Source: Carboxylicivirga litoralis
GTDB taxonomy: Bacteria; Bacteroidota; Bacteroidia; Bacteroidales; Marinilabiliaceae
NCBI RefSeq assembly: GCF_025499605.1
Contig: NZ_JAFMVC010000018.1
Coordinates: forward strand, 1-64,000
Reading direction: 5' to 3'
Length of the DNA stretch: 64,000 nucleotides
Shown here: positions 25,380 to 35,822 of the stretch, in pieces
Layout: every line of letters begins with the position of its first letter
Position numbering within the stretch: position 1 is the first letter of the stretch
Made by a program: the position numbers and the translations under genes
The notes under the pieces: generated by a model
The model's database searches: none
Seen by the model: only the letters and a program-made list of their open reading frames with translations
Told to the model about the DNA's origin: nothing

Positions 25380-25418
25380 ATCCTTTACTTTAAGTTTTAT
25401 AATGAGTGATTTTTTCAG

Positions 25419-25453
25419 AAAACCCGGCTATTGTGCATTAGCCGGGTTTTTTG
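25419..25453 (+). terminator. Terminator after the Gly-rich lipoprotein gene
   Basis: AACCCGGCTA and TAGCCGGGTT pair around TTGTGCAT-type loop bases, followed by six T. The A run on the left could let it serve both strands. Confidence 0.85.
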
Positions 25454-25502
25454 TGGATATATTAATTGGTTGTGTTTTATAGCCATTGTGTTCTCCATAA
25501 CT

Positions 25503-25534
25503 AAAAAGAGCTGCTCAACCCTGAACAGCTCTTC
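25503..25534 (-). terminator. Terminator after the glycogen operon
   Basis: On the minus strand AGAGCTG and CAGCTCT pair around a loop, followed by TTTTTAG. It lies 60 bp past the stop of the synthase/phosphorylase gene. Confidence 0.75.
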
Positions 25535-25593
25535 GTAATAATCTATTGATCTAATTGTCTACCGACCTATTAACCTAATAAACTATTGTTCTT

Positions 25594-28500
25594 CTAAATC
25601 CACTTCACATAGCTAAAATCTTGCCTGTGAGGCAATGAAGGATTACAGGCATATACACGAACGCCAAAATCGAATATACCGGGATCGAGAAGCTCTAAAT
25701 CCAACTCGTAGAACGCCAATGTATCTACCTGACGCACCTGGTCGAACTTTTGAGTAGTGATAGGGCCTGCATTTTGTTCTTCAGCTGAACTACGGATAAC
25801 CAACTCTACACAGATATTTTCTTCAATTAGTTCTTTCAGGTCGAGAGCCACTTCCATGTGGTAAGCCTCACCCGACAAGTATTTGTGCTTAGGCGTGCTT
25901 GGTGCATCTACCGAAACCACTTCAATTTTATCCCAGGATGCCAGTAGTTTCTGTTTCCACGCTGCCAGATCCTTTGCAATTTGGTAATCGTTCAGGCGCA
26001 CTTTTTTCACTCGCTTATACATGGGTTCATAGAATCGCTCCTTGTAATCGTCCATCATGCGCTTGGTTGTATAATCAGGAGCTATATCAGCAATACAGTT
26101 TTTGATGTATTTCACCCAATCGACCGGGATATTGTTTTTATCACGCTTATAGAATAAAGGTACAATCTCGTTTTCAAACATCGAGTAGATGGTTTGTGCA
26201 TCTAACTCATCCTGATAGCCTTGGTTTTCGTAGGTGCGTTTTTCGGTTAAGGCCCAGCCGGCACCTTTGCGATAACCTTCTAACCACCAGCCATCGAGCA
26301 CGCTAAAATTCATTACGCCATTCATCACGGCTTTTTCACCAGATGTCCCCGACGCTTCCAGCGGACGGGTTGGGGTATTCATCCAAATATCCACACCTTT
26401 CACCAGTTTCTGCCCCAGCTCCATGTCGTAGTTTTCGAGGAAGAGGATTTTACCCACAAACTCAGGACGACGCGATACATCCACAATGAGTTTAATCAGA
26501 TCCTGACCAGCTTTATCGGCTGGGTGTGCTTTGCCCGCAAAAATAAATTGAACCGGCATATCGGGGTGGTTCAGTATTTGCGATAAACGTTCAATATCGC
26601 TAAACAAAAGGTGAGCACGTTTGTAAGTGGCAAAACGACGGGCAAAACCAATGGTTAAGGTATTTTCATCGATAGAATCCATGATTTCCACCAGATTCTT
26701 CGGATCTTCATAACGCCTAATCCAGTTTCGGTGGAAGCGGTCTTTGGCATAGTCGATTAATTGTTTCCGCAAACAGTTTTTGGTAGCCCATATCTTCTCA
26801 TCCGAAATATCATGTATCTTCTCCCAATACTTTTTGTTTGACTGGTCGTCGATAAATCCTTTTTTAAATTCGCTTTCGTATAAAATTCGCCATTCTTTCG
26901 CTGTCCAGGTGGGATAATGTACCCCATTGGTTACATAACCAATGTGCAGCTCTTCAGGAAAATAGCCTTCGTAGAGGTTGTTAAACATCTCTTGCGATAC
27001 TTTGCCGTGTAACCAGCTTACGCCATTCATCGCTACCGATGTGTGTGCAGCCAGGTTACTCATCGAAAATTTCTCGTTGTCATCCAAAGGATTAGCGCGA
27101 CCAAGTGCCAGGAATTTATCCCAACTGATGCCTAATTCCTCAGGAATGTAATAGAGGTAGTGGCGAATCATATCAGGAGAGAAGGTATCGTGACCGGCTG
27201 GCACTGGTGTATGTGTTGTAAATAAAGATGAAGCTCGCACAACCTCTAAAGCTTCTTCGTATGAATAGCCATCGTTGATATACTGGCGCAGGCGCTCCAC
27301 ATTAATCAATGCAGCATGACCTTCGTTACAGTGATATAAGTCGGCATCAATTTCCAATTCATCTAAAGCACGGATGCCACCAATACCCAGCAATATTTCT
27401 TGTTTGATGCGGTTGTCCCAGTCGCCACCATATAACTGATGGGTGATGAAACGATCCTGCTCGTTATTCATCTCTGTTTCGGTGTCGAGCAGATAAAGTT
27501 TTATACGACCCACATTAACTTCCCAAATAAGGGCTTTAACGGTGCGTCCTTCCAGGTGGAAGTTAATAGTCTTAGGTACACCCGCCTCATCGCGCACCTG
27601 AGTGATAGGTATGAACGAGAATTTCTGAGCATTAAGTTCAACCAGCTGTTCTCCTTTAAGCGACAGGCGTTGTGTGAAATAGCCAAACTTGTACATGAAG
27701 CCTACAGCAACCATATTCACATTGGAATCACTGGCTTCTTTGAGGTAATCGCCAGCTAAAATACCCAAACCTCCTGAATAGATTTTTAGGTTATCGCTTA
27801 AGCCGTATTCCATACTGAAATAGGCAATTTTAGGCTGACTGGCTGCAGGCTTAACGGCCATATAGTCTTTAAAGTCCTTGTATACGGCTTTGTAATTATC
27901 TAAAAATTCCGTGTCTTGTTCCAGTTCAGCCAGGCGTGTGCTACTCACTGATTTGAGTAAAACAATGGGGTTTCGTTTCACTTTAATCCATAGTTCCGGA
28001 TCGATATATTTAAACAGGTCAATGGCTTGGTAATTCCAGCACCACCACAAATTTTTCGATAGTTCTTCAAGACCTGATAGTTCATCTGGAAGGTTCGATT
28101 CAACGATTAATTTTCGCCATTGCAATTGGTTAGTTTTGGCTACTTGTAACTGCTTGCTTTCGTGCTTATGTTTTCCTTTGCTCATGTTATTTCTAATTGC
28201 TAATTCATAGGCTTTATGGTAGTAGCCAATAAAATTTTTCCAGAGTGCTTTTTGGGCAATTTGCCTTGCATTTTCACTGTACTGTTCAAGGTCTTCAATG
28301 GATTGCTGTGCAAAGCGCTGAATGTAGTGCGTCATATTATGAACCAGTTCAGCCGTATTGGCGTCATTTCGATTAATGACTTCAACACCACCTTTGCCAT
28401 TCTGTTCAATTTGCATCACCCATTTGCCAAACCCGGCCAATGAAGTGGTTATGGTAGGTACGCCAAACGCTATACTTTCCATTGGCGTATAGCCCCAGGG

Positions 28501-29817
28501 TTCGTAGTATGATGGGAATATTGACAAGTCAAGTCCCATTAGCAAATCGTAATAAGACTTGTTGAAGATGCCATCGTGACCGGTTAGATAAGTTGGCACA
28601 AAAATGACTTTTACCTTTTCGTTGACACCATTGGTAAAACCTACATGTTTTATCTTATTTAATATGGGATCATGGTCAACATTACCCAGGTAATGCGTAA
28701 TAAATGGCGTTACAAGAGCTTCGTCCTTTTTGCCTGTCGACAGGTTGTTGACCAGGTCTTTTCTGGGCCCTCGTTGATCTCCGGGAATAAAGAAGAAAGC
28801 TACAATTTCGCGCTCCAGGGCTTTATCGTTTTTCAGTTGTCCTAAAGCCTCTAATAACACATCAATGCCTTTGTTTTTATACTCGTAACGTCCGCCTGTT
28901 CCAACAAAAAGCGTGTTGGCCGGTAGCTGATGACCTAGCATTGTTTCGGCTACATCTTTTAATAGACGCCGCGACGATGATTTGGTGTTTTTCAATGTAC
29001 TGGGCTCCGGCACAAAGTCATCTTCAAAGCCATTGGGCAACAGCACATCAACCTCCCGATTGTAGAACTGCTTACATTCTCTGGCTGTAATTTCGCTGAC
29101 GGTTGTGAGGCAGTCAGCAGCCAAAGCGGCCTTTTTCTCCAGAGAGCATTTAGCCGATACGTTATACTGGGTGGTTTTTTCTTTGGTGTCGAATTGGTAT
29201 AGGTTATCATACAGGGCTTCACCATTGCTGGCCAATACACGCCCCAGCATTGTAGCGTGGGTGGTGAAGATAGTAGCAATTTCGGGCATGTTATGCTCGA
29301 TGTATAAGCAACCAGCTCCGGTCATCCACTCATGGAATTGAGCCACTACCTTATTGCGTCTGGAGACATACTCATTAACAAAGCTTTCGATGATTTGTCC
29401 GGCTGCATAACCAAAAATGGCCGGTTCGTGGTAGTCATCAGCCCCATAAAGCGATTCAAGCCTGTATACTTCCCACATTTTGGCATAAAAAGCATCTTTA
29501 TTTTTAAGCAGTGGCTTAAAATCGATGAGTATCACTTGTGGCTCGCCCGGAATTTTCCAGCGACCAATACGAATGGGGATGCCAAGCTTGGTGGCTTTTT
29601 CTTTAAATTCAGGATAAAGTGAATCATCTTCTTTAAACTCTTTATCGCGATGTTCTTTGTAATTAAAATCGGGACCAATGTATATAATGTTATCCTTAAG
29701 CGTTTGTTTTAGCGATTGGGCTTTGGTAGAAATAACCGTATGAATTCCTCCTACTTTATTACATACTTCCCAGCTAACTTCGAATATAAAATCCGGATCT
29801 GGTTTTACCTTTTTCAT
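25594..29817 (-). CDS. Fused glycogen synthase (GT3-like) and alpha-glucan phosphorylase (GT35), 1407 aa
   Basis: Residues 1 to about 560 are a GT3-type glycogen synthase (FEVSWEVCNKVGGIHTVIST at the N-terminus; YYEPWGYTPMESIAFGVPT near 442). Residues about 580-1407 are a GT35 phosphorylase: YFSMEYGLSDNLKIYSGGLG near 675, CNEGHAALI, and EASGTSGEKAVMNG near 1155 holding the Lys that binds pyridoxal phosphate. One chain could both extend glycogen and release glucose-1-phosphate from it. It ends the operon debranching enzyme - GT4 - GH57 - this gene, with a 108-bp gap before it. Confidence 0.92.
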   Translation of the reverse strand: MKKVKPDPDFIFEVSWEVCNKVGGIHTVISTKAQSLKQTLKDNIIYIGPDFNYKEHRDKEFKEDDSLYPEFKEKATKLGIPIRIGRWKIPGEPQVILIDFKPLLKNKDAFYAKMWEVYRLESLYGADDYHEPAIFGYAAGQIIESFVNEYVSRRNKVVAQFHEWMTGAGCLYIEHNMPEIATIFTTHATMLGRVLASNGEALYDNLYQFDTKEKTTQYNVSAKCSLEKKAALAADCLTTVSEITARECKQFYNREVDVLLPNGFEDDFVPEPSTLKNTKSSSRRLLKDVAETMLGHQLPANTLFVGTGGRYEYKNKGIDVLLEALGQLKNDKALEREIVAFFFIPGDQRGPRKDLVNNLSTGKKDEALVTPFITHYLGNVDHDPILNKIKHVGFTNGVNEKVKVIFVPTYLTGHDGIFNKSYYDLLMGLDLSIFPSYYEPWGYTPMESIAFGVPTITTSLAGFGKWVMQIEQNGKGGVEVINRNDANTAELVHNMTHYIQRFAQQSIEDLEQYSENARQIAQKALWKNFIGYYHKAYELAIRNNMSKGKHKHESKQLQVAKTNQLQWRKLIVESNLPDELSGLEELSKNLWWCWNYQAIDLFKYIDPELWIKVKRNPIVLLKSVSSTRLAELEQDTEFLDNYKAVYKDFKDYMAVKPAASQPKIAYFSMEYGLSDNLKIYSGGLGILAGDYLKEASDSNVNMVAVGFMYKFGYFTQRLSLKGEQLVELNAQKFSFIPITQVRDEAGVPKTINFHLEGRTVKALIWEVNVGRIKLYLLDTETEMNNEQDRFITHQLYGGDWDNRIKQEILLGIGGIRALDELEIDADLYHCNEGHAALINVERLRQYINDGYSYEEALEVVRASSLFTTHTPVPAGHDTFSPDMIRHYLYYIPEELGISWDKFLALGRANPLDDNEKFSMSNLAAHTSVAMNGVSWLHGKVSQEMFNNLYEGYFPEELHIGYVTNGVHYPTWTAKEWRILYESEFKKGFIDDQSNKKYWEKIHDISDEKIWATKNCLRKQLIDYAKDRFHRNWIRRYEDPKNLVEIMDSIDENTLTIGFARRFATYKRAHLLFSDIERLSQILNHPDMPVQFIFAGKAHPADKAGQDLIKLIVDVSRRPEFVGKILFLENYDMELGQKLVKGVDIWMNTPTRPLEASGTSGEKAVMNGVMNFSVLDGWWLEGYRKGAGWALTEKRTYENQGYQDELDAQTIYSMFENEIVPLFYKRDKNNIPVDWVKYIKNCIADIAPDYTTKRMMDDYKERFYEPMYKRVKKVRLNDYQIAKDLAAWKQKLLASWDKIEVVSVDAPSTPKHKYLSGEAYHMEVALDLKELIEENICVELVIRSSAEEQNAGPITTQKFDQVRQVDTLAFYELDLELLDPGIFDFGVRVYACNPSLPHRQDFSYVKWI

Positions 29818-29925
29818 ATGATTATAATTATGACTTATGAACCGACTAATTCATCTGAAAAAGTGGAGAGTTAAGCCTGGCGCATAAGTGGTTTCAAATT
29901 GTTTATTTTGTTGCGTTAAGTATGC

Positions 29926-31221
29926 CTACTCTTGTAGTATTTGCTTTTTAAGTTTGTTTATTTCTTTCTTGTATTGTTTGATAAGCTTGTCTTTTTGTTG
30001 TAGCTCATCAAAAGTGGAATCGTTTTGCTTGGCATCCATTAATTCCTTAATTCTAAGTTTAAAGTCACTTAATACATTCATATAGTTGATAAATGCGTCA
30101 TAGGGTGAGTTGTAAGGATTGAAATATGAATGCACATCGCCATCAGAGAAGAACTTGGTGCACATATAGTAAAAATGGTCGCTGCTTTGAAGGTAGTTCC
30201 AGTCTTTATTAATCCGCTCGTTATTTAGTGCACTGACATCTTCACGTAATTCATACAGTTTGGTAAAAGCTTCGTCTTGCAAGGAGTTACCTAACCAGGC
30301 AGACAAGTCGCGCTCTTCATCGGCCCAAGAAATGGTATTGGGCACATGGGCAACTGCAATGGGCTGGTATTTTTTTATCGCTTCTGATGGTGTTATAAAT
30401 TCGTAGTGACCGTTTTTTAATACTGCAGCTGGCAGGCTTTTCAAGAAATCAAAGATGCCTGATTCTTTTTTCTGGTGCTCGCCAAAGGTTTCGTAATCCA
30501 TAAAAATGTTGACTACCTCTTCCTTTTCATCCATCTGCTCCAACCAACCAACTAGTTTTTCGGTTGTTAATGGCCATTCGTTCCAGCCTTCTTCAGAGAA
30601 GCGGAAGGCTATGTCATCACTCAACGTATAATTACGCATCAATAGCTTTAGTTTTGGATTGATGGCGTTGCAATACAGGTAATTGGGGCTCTTCCAGCCA
30701 AGGATGTGCTTAGCTCCTTCGGTTAGCATACCTTTGTAGCCCATGGATGCCACTGCTTTTCCAATTTCATCGGAGTAAATCAGCTCGGTATTGCGGAATA
30801 CTTTGGGCTTTTGGCCGAATAATTCATGAATATGCTGGCTGTGAGCTTTAACCTGGGCATTAAATTCATTGTTGTCTTTTAACGCTGCCAATGAATGAGA
30901 GTAGGTTTCAGCCATGAATTCAACACATCCGGTATCGGCCAGCTGTTTTAAACTTTCAATTACTTCAGGAGCATACTGCTCAAACTGGTCGAGTACGACT
31001 CCGGTAATAGAAAAGCTTACTTTAAAGTGCTTTTTGTTTGCTTTAATTAGGTTTAATAGTATTTCATTGGCTGGCAGGTAACACTCCTTTACAATTTTTT
31101 GCATGATGGATTCATTAGTGAAATCATCGTAATAGTAATGGTCGTTACCAATATCGAAAAAGCGGTATCTTCTTAAACGTAATGGCTGGTGTATCTGGAA
31201 ATATAAACAAATGGACTTCAT
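29926..31221 (-). CDS. Glycoside hydrolase family 57 alpha-amylase, 431 aa
   Basis: The N-terminus CLYFQIHQPLRLRRYRFFDI is the GH57 signature with the conserved HQP. FRNTELIYSDEIGKAV (about 140-155) holds the likely catalytic Glu, and MDYETFGEHQ (about 241-250) a conserved acid block. The last 30 residues form a Lys/Gln coiled coil (KDKLIKQYKKEINKLKKQIL). There is no signal peptide, so it acts on cytoplasmic glycogen or maltodextrin. It lies 17 bp after the GT4 gene in the glycogen operon. Confidence 0.9.
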   Translation of the reverse strand: MKSICLYFQIHQPLRLRRYRFFDIGNDHYYYDDFTNESIMQKIVKECYLPANEILLNLIKANKKHFKVSFSITGVVLDQFEQYAPEVIESLKQLADTGCVEFMAETYSHSLAALKDNNEFNAQVKAHSQHIHELFGQKPKVFRNTELIYSDEIGKAVASMGYKGMLTEGAKHILGWKSPNYLYCNAINPKLKLLMRNYTLSDDIAFRFSEEGWNEWPLTTEKLVGWLEQMDEKEEVVNIFMDYETFGEHQKKESGIFDFLKSLPAAVLKNGHYEFITPSEAIKKYQPIAVAHVPNTISWADEERDLSAWLGNSLQDEAFTKLYELREDVSALNNERINKDWNYLQSSDHFYYMCTKFFSDGDVHSYFNPYNSPYDAFINYMNVLSDFKLRIKELMDAKQNDSTFDELQQKDKLIKQYKKEINKLKKQILQE

Positions 31222-31238
31222 ATGGTTTTGTTTTAAGA

Positions 31239-32534
31239 TTAAAGGAATGAGTTAATGGCATTTTGGTACACCTCGTGTACATGAAGGGCTGCGTTTGTCC
31301 ACTTCAGGTTATCGACTTCTTCTTTGCCTTTCTCTTTAAATATGCCTGATAATGAATTGTAATTGATGATGCCATATATGGCATCGGCCAGGGCATCAAT
31401 ATCCCAGTAATCGACTTTGACGGCATGGGTTAATATTTCGGAAACACCCGATTGCTTAGAGATGATAACTGGTACATTCGACTGCATAGCTTCCAAGGGT
31501 GAGATACCAAATGGTTCAGAAACGGATGGCATCACATAGACATCACTCATCTTTAGCATCTGGAAAACATCATCACCTTTTAAGAAGCCGGTAAAATGAA
31601 ACCGATCGGCTATGCCCAGTTGAGCTGCGCGATTGACCATTTTTTCCAGCATATCACCACTACCTGCCATTACAAAGCGAACATTGTCGGTTCGTTTCAA
31701 TACTTCGTTGGCGGCTTCTACAAAATATTCAGGACCTTTTTGCATGGTTATTCGACCAAGGAAGGTGACAACCTTTTCTTTAACACCCTTTTTTATGGCT
31801 TTTTTCTGTTCAAAAGAAACCGGCTCAACAGCATTGTACACGGTTTCTACCTTATCCGGATGCTGGCCGTATTTCTCAATCACAATATTGCGCGTCAGGT
31901 TACTAACGGCAATGATTTTATCGGCTGCATCCATTCCCATTTTCTCAATTTCAAATACTTTGGGGTTTACACTACCGCCACTTCTATCGAAGTCGGTAGC
32001 GTGCACGTGCACCACCAAGGGCTTGCCCGACACCTCTTTAGCGGCAATGCCGGCTGGATAGCACAACCAATCGTGGGCATGAATCACATCATGTTCGTTG
32101 TCCATGCTGATGGTTGAAGCTACATAGGCATATTTGTAAATTTCTTCTATAAGGTTGGTGCCGTATTTGCCACTAAACTCGAGCTTACCTTCTTTATTTA
32201 CTTTGAAAAGCTTGTTTTTACCATATAACTTTGAATCCCGGAAAGTATAGTATTCCTCCGGATCGTTGTAGGGTATCAGTTCCGATTCAACTTCGAGATA
32301 GGTATGTTTTGATTTAAATTGCTTAATGTGTTCTTGTACTTGTTTAATATGTGTGTTGTTGGCCCCCACCAGTTGCATTTTGCTTTGGTCTTCGTCACCA
32401 TATGCTTTGGGCACCACAAACACAATATCTAAATCATCTATTTTAGATAAACCTTTGGTTAATCCGTAGCAGGCAGTTCCTAAACCACCTGATATATGAG
32501 GAGGAAATTCCCATCCGAACATTAATACTTTCAT
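31239..32534 (-). CDS. GT4 glycosyltransferase of the glycogen operon, 431 aa
   Basis: A GT-B fold enzyme: GWEFPPHISGGLGTACYGLT at the N-terminus is the glycogen-synthase-like GGLG acceptor/ADP loop; VTFLGRITMQKGPEYFVEAA (about 269-288) and PFGISPLEAMQSNVPVIISK (about 344-363) form the nucleotide-sugar side, with the conserved Glu pair of retaining GT4 enzymes. Family context suggests alpha-glucan synthesis from NDP-glucose, but the acceptor is not proven. It starts six bases after the debranching gene and precedes GH57. Confidence 0.87.
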   Translation of the reverse strand: MKVLMFGWEFPPHISGGLGTACYGLTKGLSKIDDLDIVFVVPKAYGDEDQSKMQLVGANNTHIKQVQEHIKQFKSKHTYLEVESELIPYNDPEEYYTFRDSKLYGKNKLFKVNKEGKLEFSGKYGTNLIEEIYKYAYVASTISMDNEHDVIHAHDWLCYPAGIAAKEVSGKPLVVHVHATDFDRSGGSVNPKVFEIEKMGMDAADKIIAVSNLTRNIVIEKYGQHPDKVETVYNAVEPVSFEQKKAIKKGVKEKVVTFLGRITMQKGPEYFVEAANEVLKRTDNVRFVMAGSGDMLEKMVNRAAQLGIADRFHFTGFLKGDDVFQMLKMSDVYVMPSVSEPFGISPLEAMQSNVPVIISKQSGVSEILTHAVKVDYWDIDALADAIYGIINYNSLSGIFKEKGKEEVDNLKWTNAALHVHEVYQNAINSFL

Positions 32535-32540
32535 AAATTG

Positions 32541-34475
32541 CTACTTGTCAGATATGTTACTAATCATTTTACCAACCCTGATGATTTCTGCCACGCTCAA
32601 TGCGTATGAGGTGGCTTCATTAGGTTTATGAGGCGGGTTGCCGTCGTAAATTTGAGAGATAGAACCAATGCCATGCTCGGTCATACATTCCTCAAATCCT
32701 TCAAGTAGTCGTTTAATGTGGGCCACACCCGATGCCTTGTGCAAATCGAGGTAAGCATCGGCATAATGGCCAAATAGCCATGGAAATACCGAGCCATTGT
32801 GGAAAGCCCTGTTTCGTTCATATTCGTTACCATTGATAACACCCAGATAGTCTTGGCTATTGGGTGACAATGTTCTTAGACCTCTTGGTGTTAAAAGGTC
32901 ACTTTCTATTTTGTCTAATATCGTTTTTTTCTGCTCAAAGTCAAGGCATGAGTTTGGTAATGAGGCCGCAAATAACATGTTTGGACGAATACTCCAGCTG
33001 GTGTATTCATGTGTTACGTAATCGGCCAGATAGCTCATTTCATCATTCCAGAAAACCTCAATAAAGCTGGCTTTTATTTTTTCAGGATAATCCTGCCACT
33101 CTTTCAGAAAAGACTTATCGTTATTGGCTGTAGCCAACTTAATGGCAAAAACGATGGCGTTATACCACAGGGCATTGACTTCAACAACATAACCCATACG
33201 TTGCTGAAGGAAGGTGCCATTGTTGCGCACTTTCATCCATGTAACACCTTTTTGTTTGGTCCATAAAAGGCCGTTATCGTGTAATTCGGACGCCAGATGC
33301 GTTTCGCTCTTGTAGTTTTTAAGAATCTCCTTGATGGTCTTTTTATATTTTGACCATACTTCGCTTTCTGCAGCACCATAAGCAATATACTGTTGCAATG
33401 TCCAGAAAAACCATAAAGGTACATCAACCGATGTTCGGTCTTTATTTAAGGCTTTTTCTGGAGAAAAGCGATTGGTAATTGACTTTAATGTGGTACTTAA
33501 AATATCATTAAAAGTCTTTTCATCATCTCGAGCCAGACAAAGGCCAGGTATGGATAAATAGGTGTTACGTTCGCTATGACTTAGAAAAGGGAAGCCATTG
33601 ATAACGCTCACTGATTTACCTTTTCTGGAAATCGACTGTTGAGCAGAATTATTTAAACAGCTTTGAAAGCTGTCACGATTAATACGTTTTTTTAGTTCAG
33701 TGTTAAACTGTCGGACCAATAAGCCTGGAGTTGCTTCCTTAGTGCCGGCAGAAAAAATGATGGGCGAGCCTTTTTTGATTTCCATCTCAAAGTAGCCGGG
33801 TACAAACAAGTCTTCATGACATGCGTAACCGCGTTTTTTCTCTTCCTTATATTCGATATCGAAATACCAGTCGGGTGCATGAACAAATTCTGCTGCCTTG
33901 GACGTTTGCATAAATAAGTGAGGAAATCCTTCGTATAATTTCAGGCTGATGCCATTTTTTGCTTCCGCTGCTCGAGTATTTGCATCGAGATTGGCTTTGG
34001 TTAAAGCATGAATATTGCGGAACGCCACAAATGGCTGAAAACGAATTGTAGTTGGCGAGTTAGCCTCGAGTAATGTGTATTTTACCAAAATACGTTGTTC
34101 TTTTTCAACCAGTAAAATTTCTTTTTTAAGCAAAACGCCACCTACCCGATAGGTAATAGCCGGATTAGGGTCTACCTCGTACTCTCGGATGTATTTATGT
34201 CCCTTGGGGCTATAGGTTCCAGGATACTTGTGGATGCCCAGGTTAAAGGGGGCACCGTGTTGGATAACAGTTTCATCCAGTGAAGAAAGAAGGACATGAT
34301 TATCTCCATTAAATTCATCAATCGGACAAATTAGTAACCCATGATATTTTCGGGTGTTGCAGTTAATAATGGTTGAACTGGCAAAGGAGCCTGCTCGATT
34401 GGTACGGATGAATTCCTTTTTTAAGGAGTATTCAGTGTTTACCAATTGAGCCTTGTCGAACTTTAAGTAACTCAT
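32541..34475 (-). CDS. Glycogen debranching enzyme (amylo-alpha-1,6-glucosidase family), 644 aa
   Basis: The N-terminal GDE_N domain shows RTNRAGSFASSTIINCNTRKYHGLL near residues 25-50. The C-terminal (alpha/alpha)6 barrel shows SVDVPLWFFWTLQQYI, VVEVNALWYNAI and RPNMLFAASLP, ending with NGSVFPWLFGHYADAY. It removes alpha-1,6 branches from glycogen. The ATG at 34475 is preferred over an in-frame TTG two codons earlier. It is the first gene of the four-gene leftward glycogen operon. Confidence 0.93.
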   Translation of the reverse strand: MSYLKFDKAQLVNTEYSLKKEFIRTNRAGSFASSTIINCNTRKYHGLLICPIDEFNGDNHVLLSSLDETVIQHGAPFNLGIHKYPGTYSPKGHKYIREYEVDPNPAITYRVGGVLLKKEILLVEKEQRILVKYTLLEANSPTTIRFQPFVAFRNIHALTKANLDANTRAAEAKNGISLKLYEGFPHLFMQTSKAAEFVHAPDWYFDIEYKEEKKRGYACHEDLFVPGYFEMEIKKGSPIIFSAGTKEATPGLLVRQFNTELKKRINRDSFQSCLNNSAQQSISRKGKSVSVINGFPFLSHSERNTYLSIPGLCLARDDEKTFNDILSTTLKSITNRFSPEKALNKDRTSVDVPLWFFWTLQQYIAYGAAESEVWSKYKKTIKEILKNYKSETHLASELHDNGLLWTKQKGVTWMKVRNNGTFLQQRMGYVVEVNALWYNAIVFAIKLATANNDKSFLKEWQDYPEKIKASFIEVFWNDEMSYLADYVTHEYTSWSIRPNMLFAASLPNSCLDFEQKKTILDKIESDLLTPRGLRTLSPNSQDYLGVINGNEYERNRAFHNGSVFPWLFGHYADAYLDLHKASGVAHIKRLLEGFEECMTEHGIGSISQIYDGNPPHKPNEATSYALSVAEIIRVGKMISNISDK

Positions 34476-34743
34476 ACGCAAATGGTAATAGCCTGGTTAA
34501 AAAATATGTTCTGTTTGTTGTATTGTCTTACTCCCTGGTGTATTCCCGTATCAAATTTAGATAATTTTTTATCGCAAACACCAATGTTTGTGACAAAAAT
34601 CATTTTTTTAATAAAATATAACATGTATTAGTGATTGAAAGTAAGTTTGAGGTATTTGTTATAAATTGTAATTTTATAGGGCGATTGCATTTTAAATAGT
34701 GAGAGTAAATAGAAGTTCATCATATTAAATTCATATAAAAATA

Positions 34744-35682
34744 ATGAAGAAGCTCGTTTTTTTATCCGTTATAGTTTTGATTATTACAGGGTGCCAAATG
34801 ACCGAACAAAAACAGGTGGCCATCACAATCGATGATGTTCCGAACATACGAAAGTACCGTGCAGAAAGTGAAATAGCTTTTTTAAATTACCTTTCGGACA
34901 ATCAACTTCCTGCTGCTATTTTTATCAACGAAGGCTTGTTGTTTAATGATACCAGTGTAGATACCAATAGTCATTATTTGAAGAGGTGGATTGATGACGA
35001 TCATATAACCATTGGTAATCACACCTATTCGCATCCGAATTATTCAATCATAGGTCTTGAAGCCTTTACCAATGAAATTGTTAAGGGGATGAAAGTCAGT
35101 GCTGAGATAGCGGCTGAATCAGGAAAAACGATTGACTATTTTCGTTTTCCCTACAACGACTTGGGAAACGATTCATTGCAACAAACGGCAATCAAGCTGG
35201 TTTTAGATTCTTTAAGGCTGATATCGACACCTTTTACGGTTGAGAGTTCCGACTGGATGTTTAATGCTATCTACGAATATTATTTAGACACTGATAGTTT
35301 AGATAAGGCAAAGGAAATAGGGCAGGCTTATATCGCGGCTACTTTGCGTCATTTTGATTGGATGGACTCAGTGACCGTTGCTCAATATGGCAGGCCAATT
35401 AAACACATATACCTGTGTCATGATAATTCAATTAATGTCGATTATTTACCTCAGATAATTGATGCTTTAAAAGCAGCCGACTATAAGTTTATTAGTTTGG
35501 ATGATGCCATGAGCGATGAGGTGTATCAGCAGAACAGCCACTATTATAATAGTTATGGCATCTCGTGGGTTTACCGTTGGATGGGTGATGAACAAGAACG
35601 AGGTCAACTGATGCGACAGGCTCCTGATGTGAACGATTATTTTGAAATGTATAAACGTATTACTTCAGAAACTGATTATTAG
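34744..35682 (+). CDS. Polysaccharide deacetylase (NodB-type) lipoprotein, 312 aa
   Basis: A lipobox (IITGC, Cys17) predicts membrane anchoring. The NodB homology domain has AITIDDVP (catalytic Asp and metal Asp), TIGNHTYSHPNYS (the two metal-binding His) and FRFPYNDLGND (third motif). It removes N- or O-acetyl groups from a cell-wall or extracellular glycan; the exact substrate is unknown. It is a single gene divergent from the glycogen operon. Confidence 0.88.
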   Translation: MKKLVFLSVIVLIITGCQMTEQKQVAITIDDVPNIRKYRAESEIAFLNYLSDNQLPAAIFINEGLLFNDTSVDTNSHYLKRWIDDDHITIGNHTYSHPNYSIIGLEAFTNEIVKGMKVSAEIAAESGKTIDYFRFPYNDLGNDSLQQTAIKLVLDSLRLISTPFTVESSDWMFNAIYEYYLDTDSLDKAKEIGQAYIAATLRHFDWMDSVTVAQYGRPIKHIYLCHDNSINVDYLPQIIDALKAADYKFISLDDAMSDEVYQQNSHYYNSYGISWVYRWMGDEQERGQLMRQAPDVNDYFEMYKRITSETDY

Positions 35683-35822
35683 GTTGATTCCTGATTTTTT
35701 GTCATTTAGCATTGCTATTTTGAGACAAAATGACATTTAACTTACTGTAATTAAGGTTAATATGTCGTGTATTTAAGGAGGGCATAGCATTTGAAATACA
35801 AAATGTGTTAATAAAAAATGCT

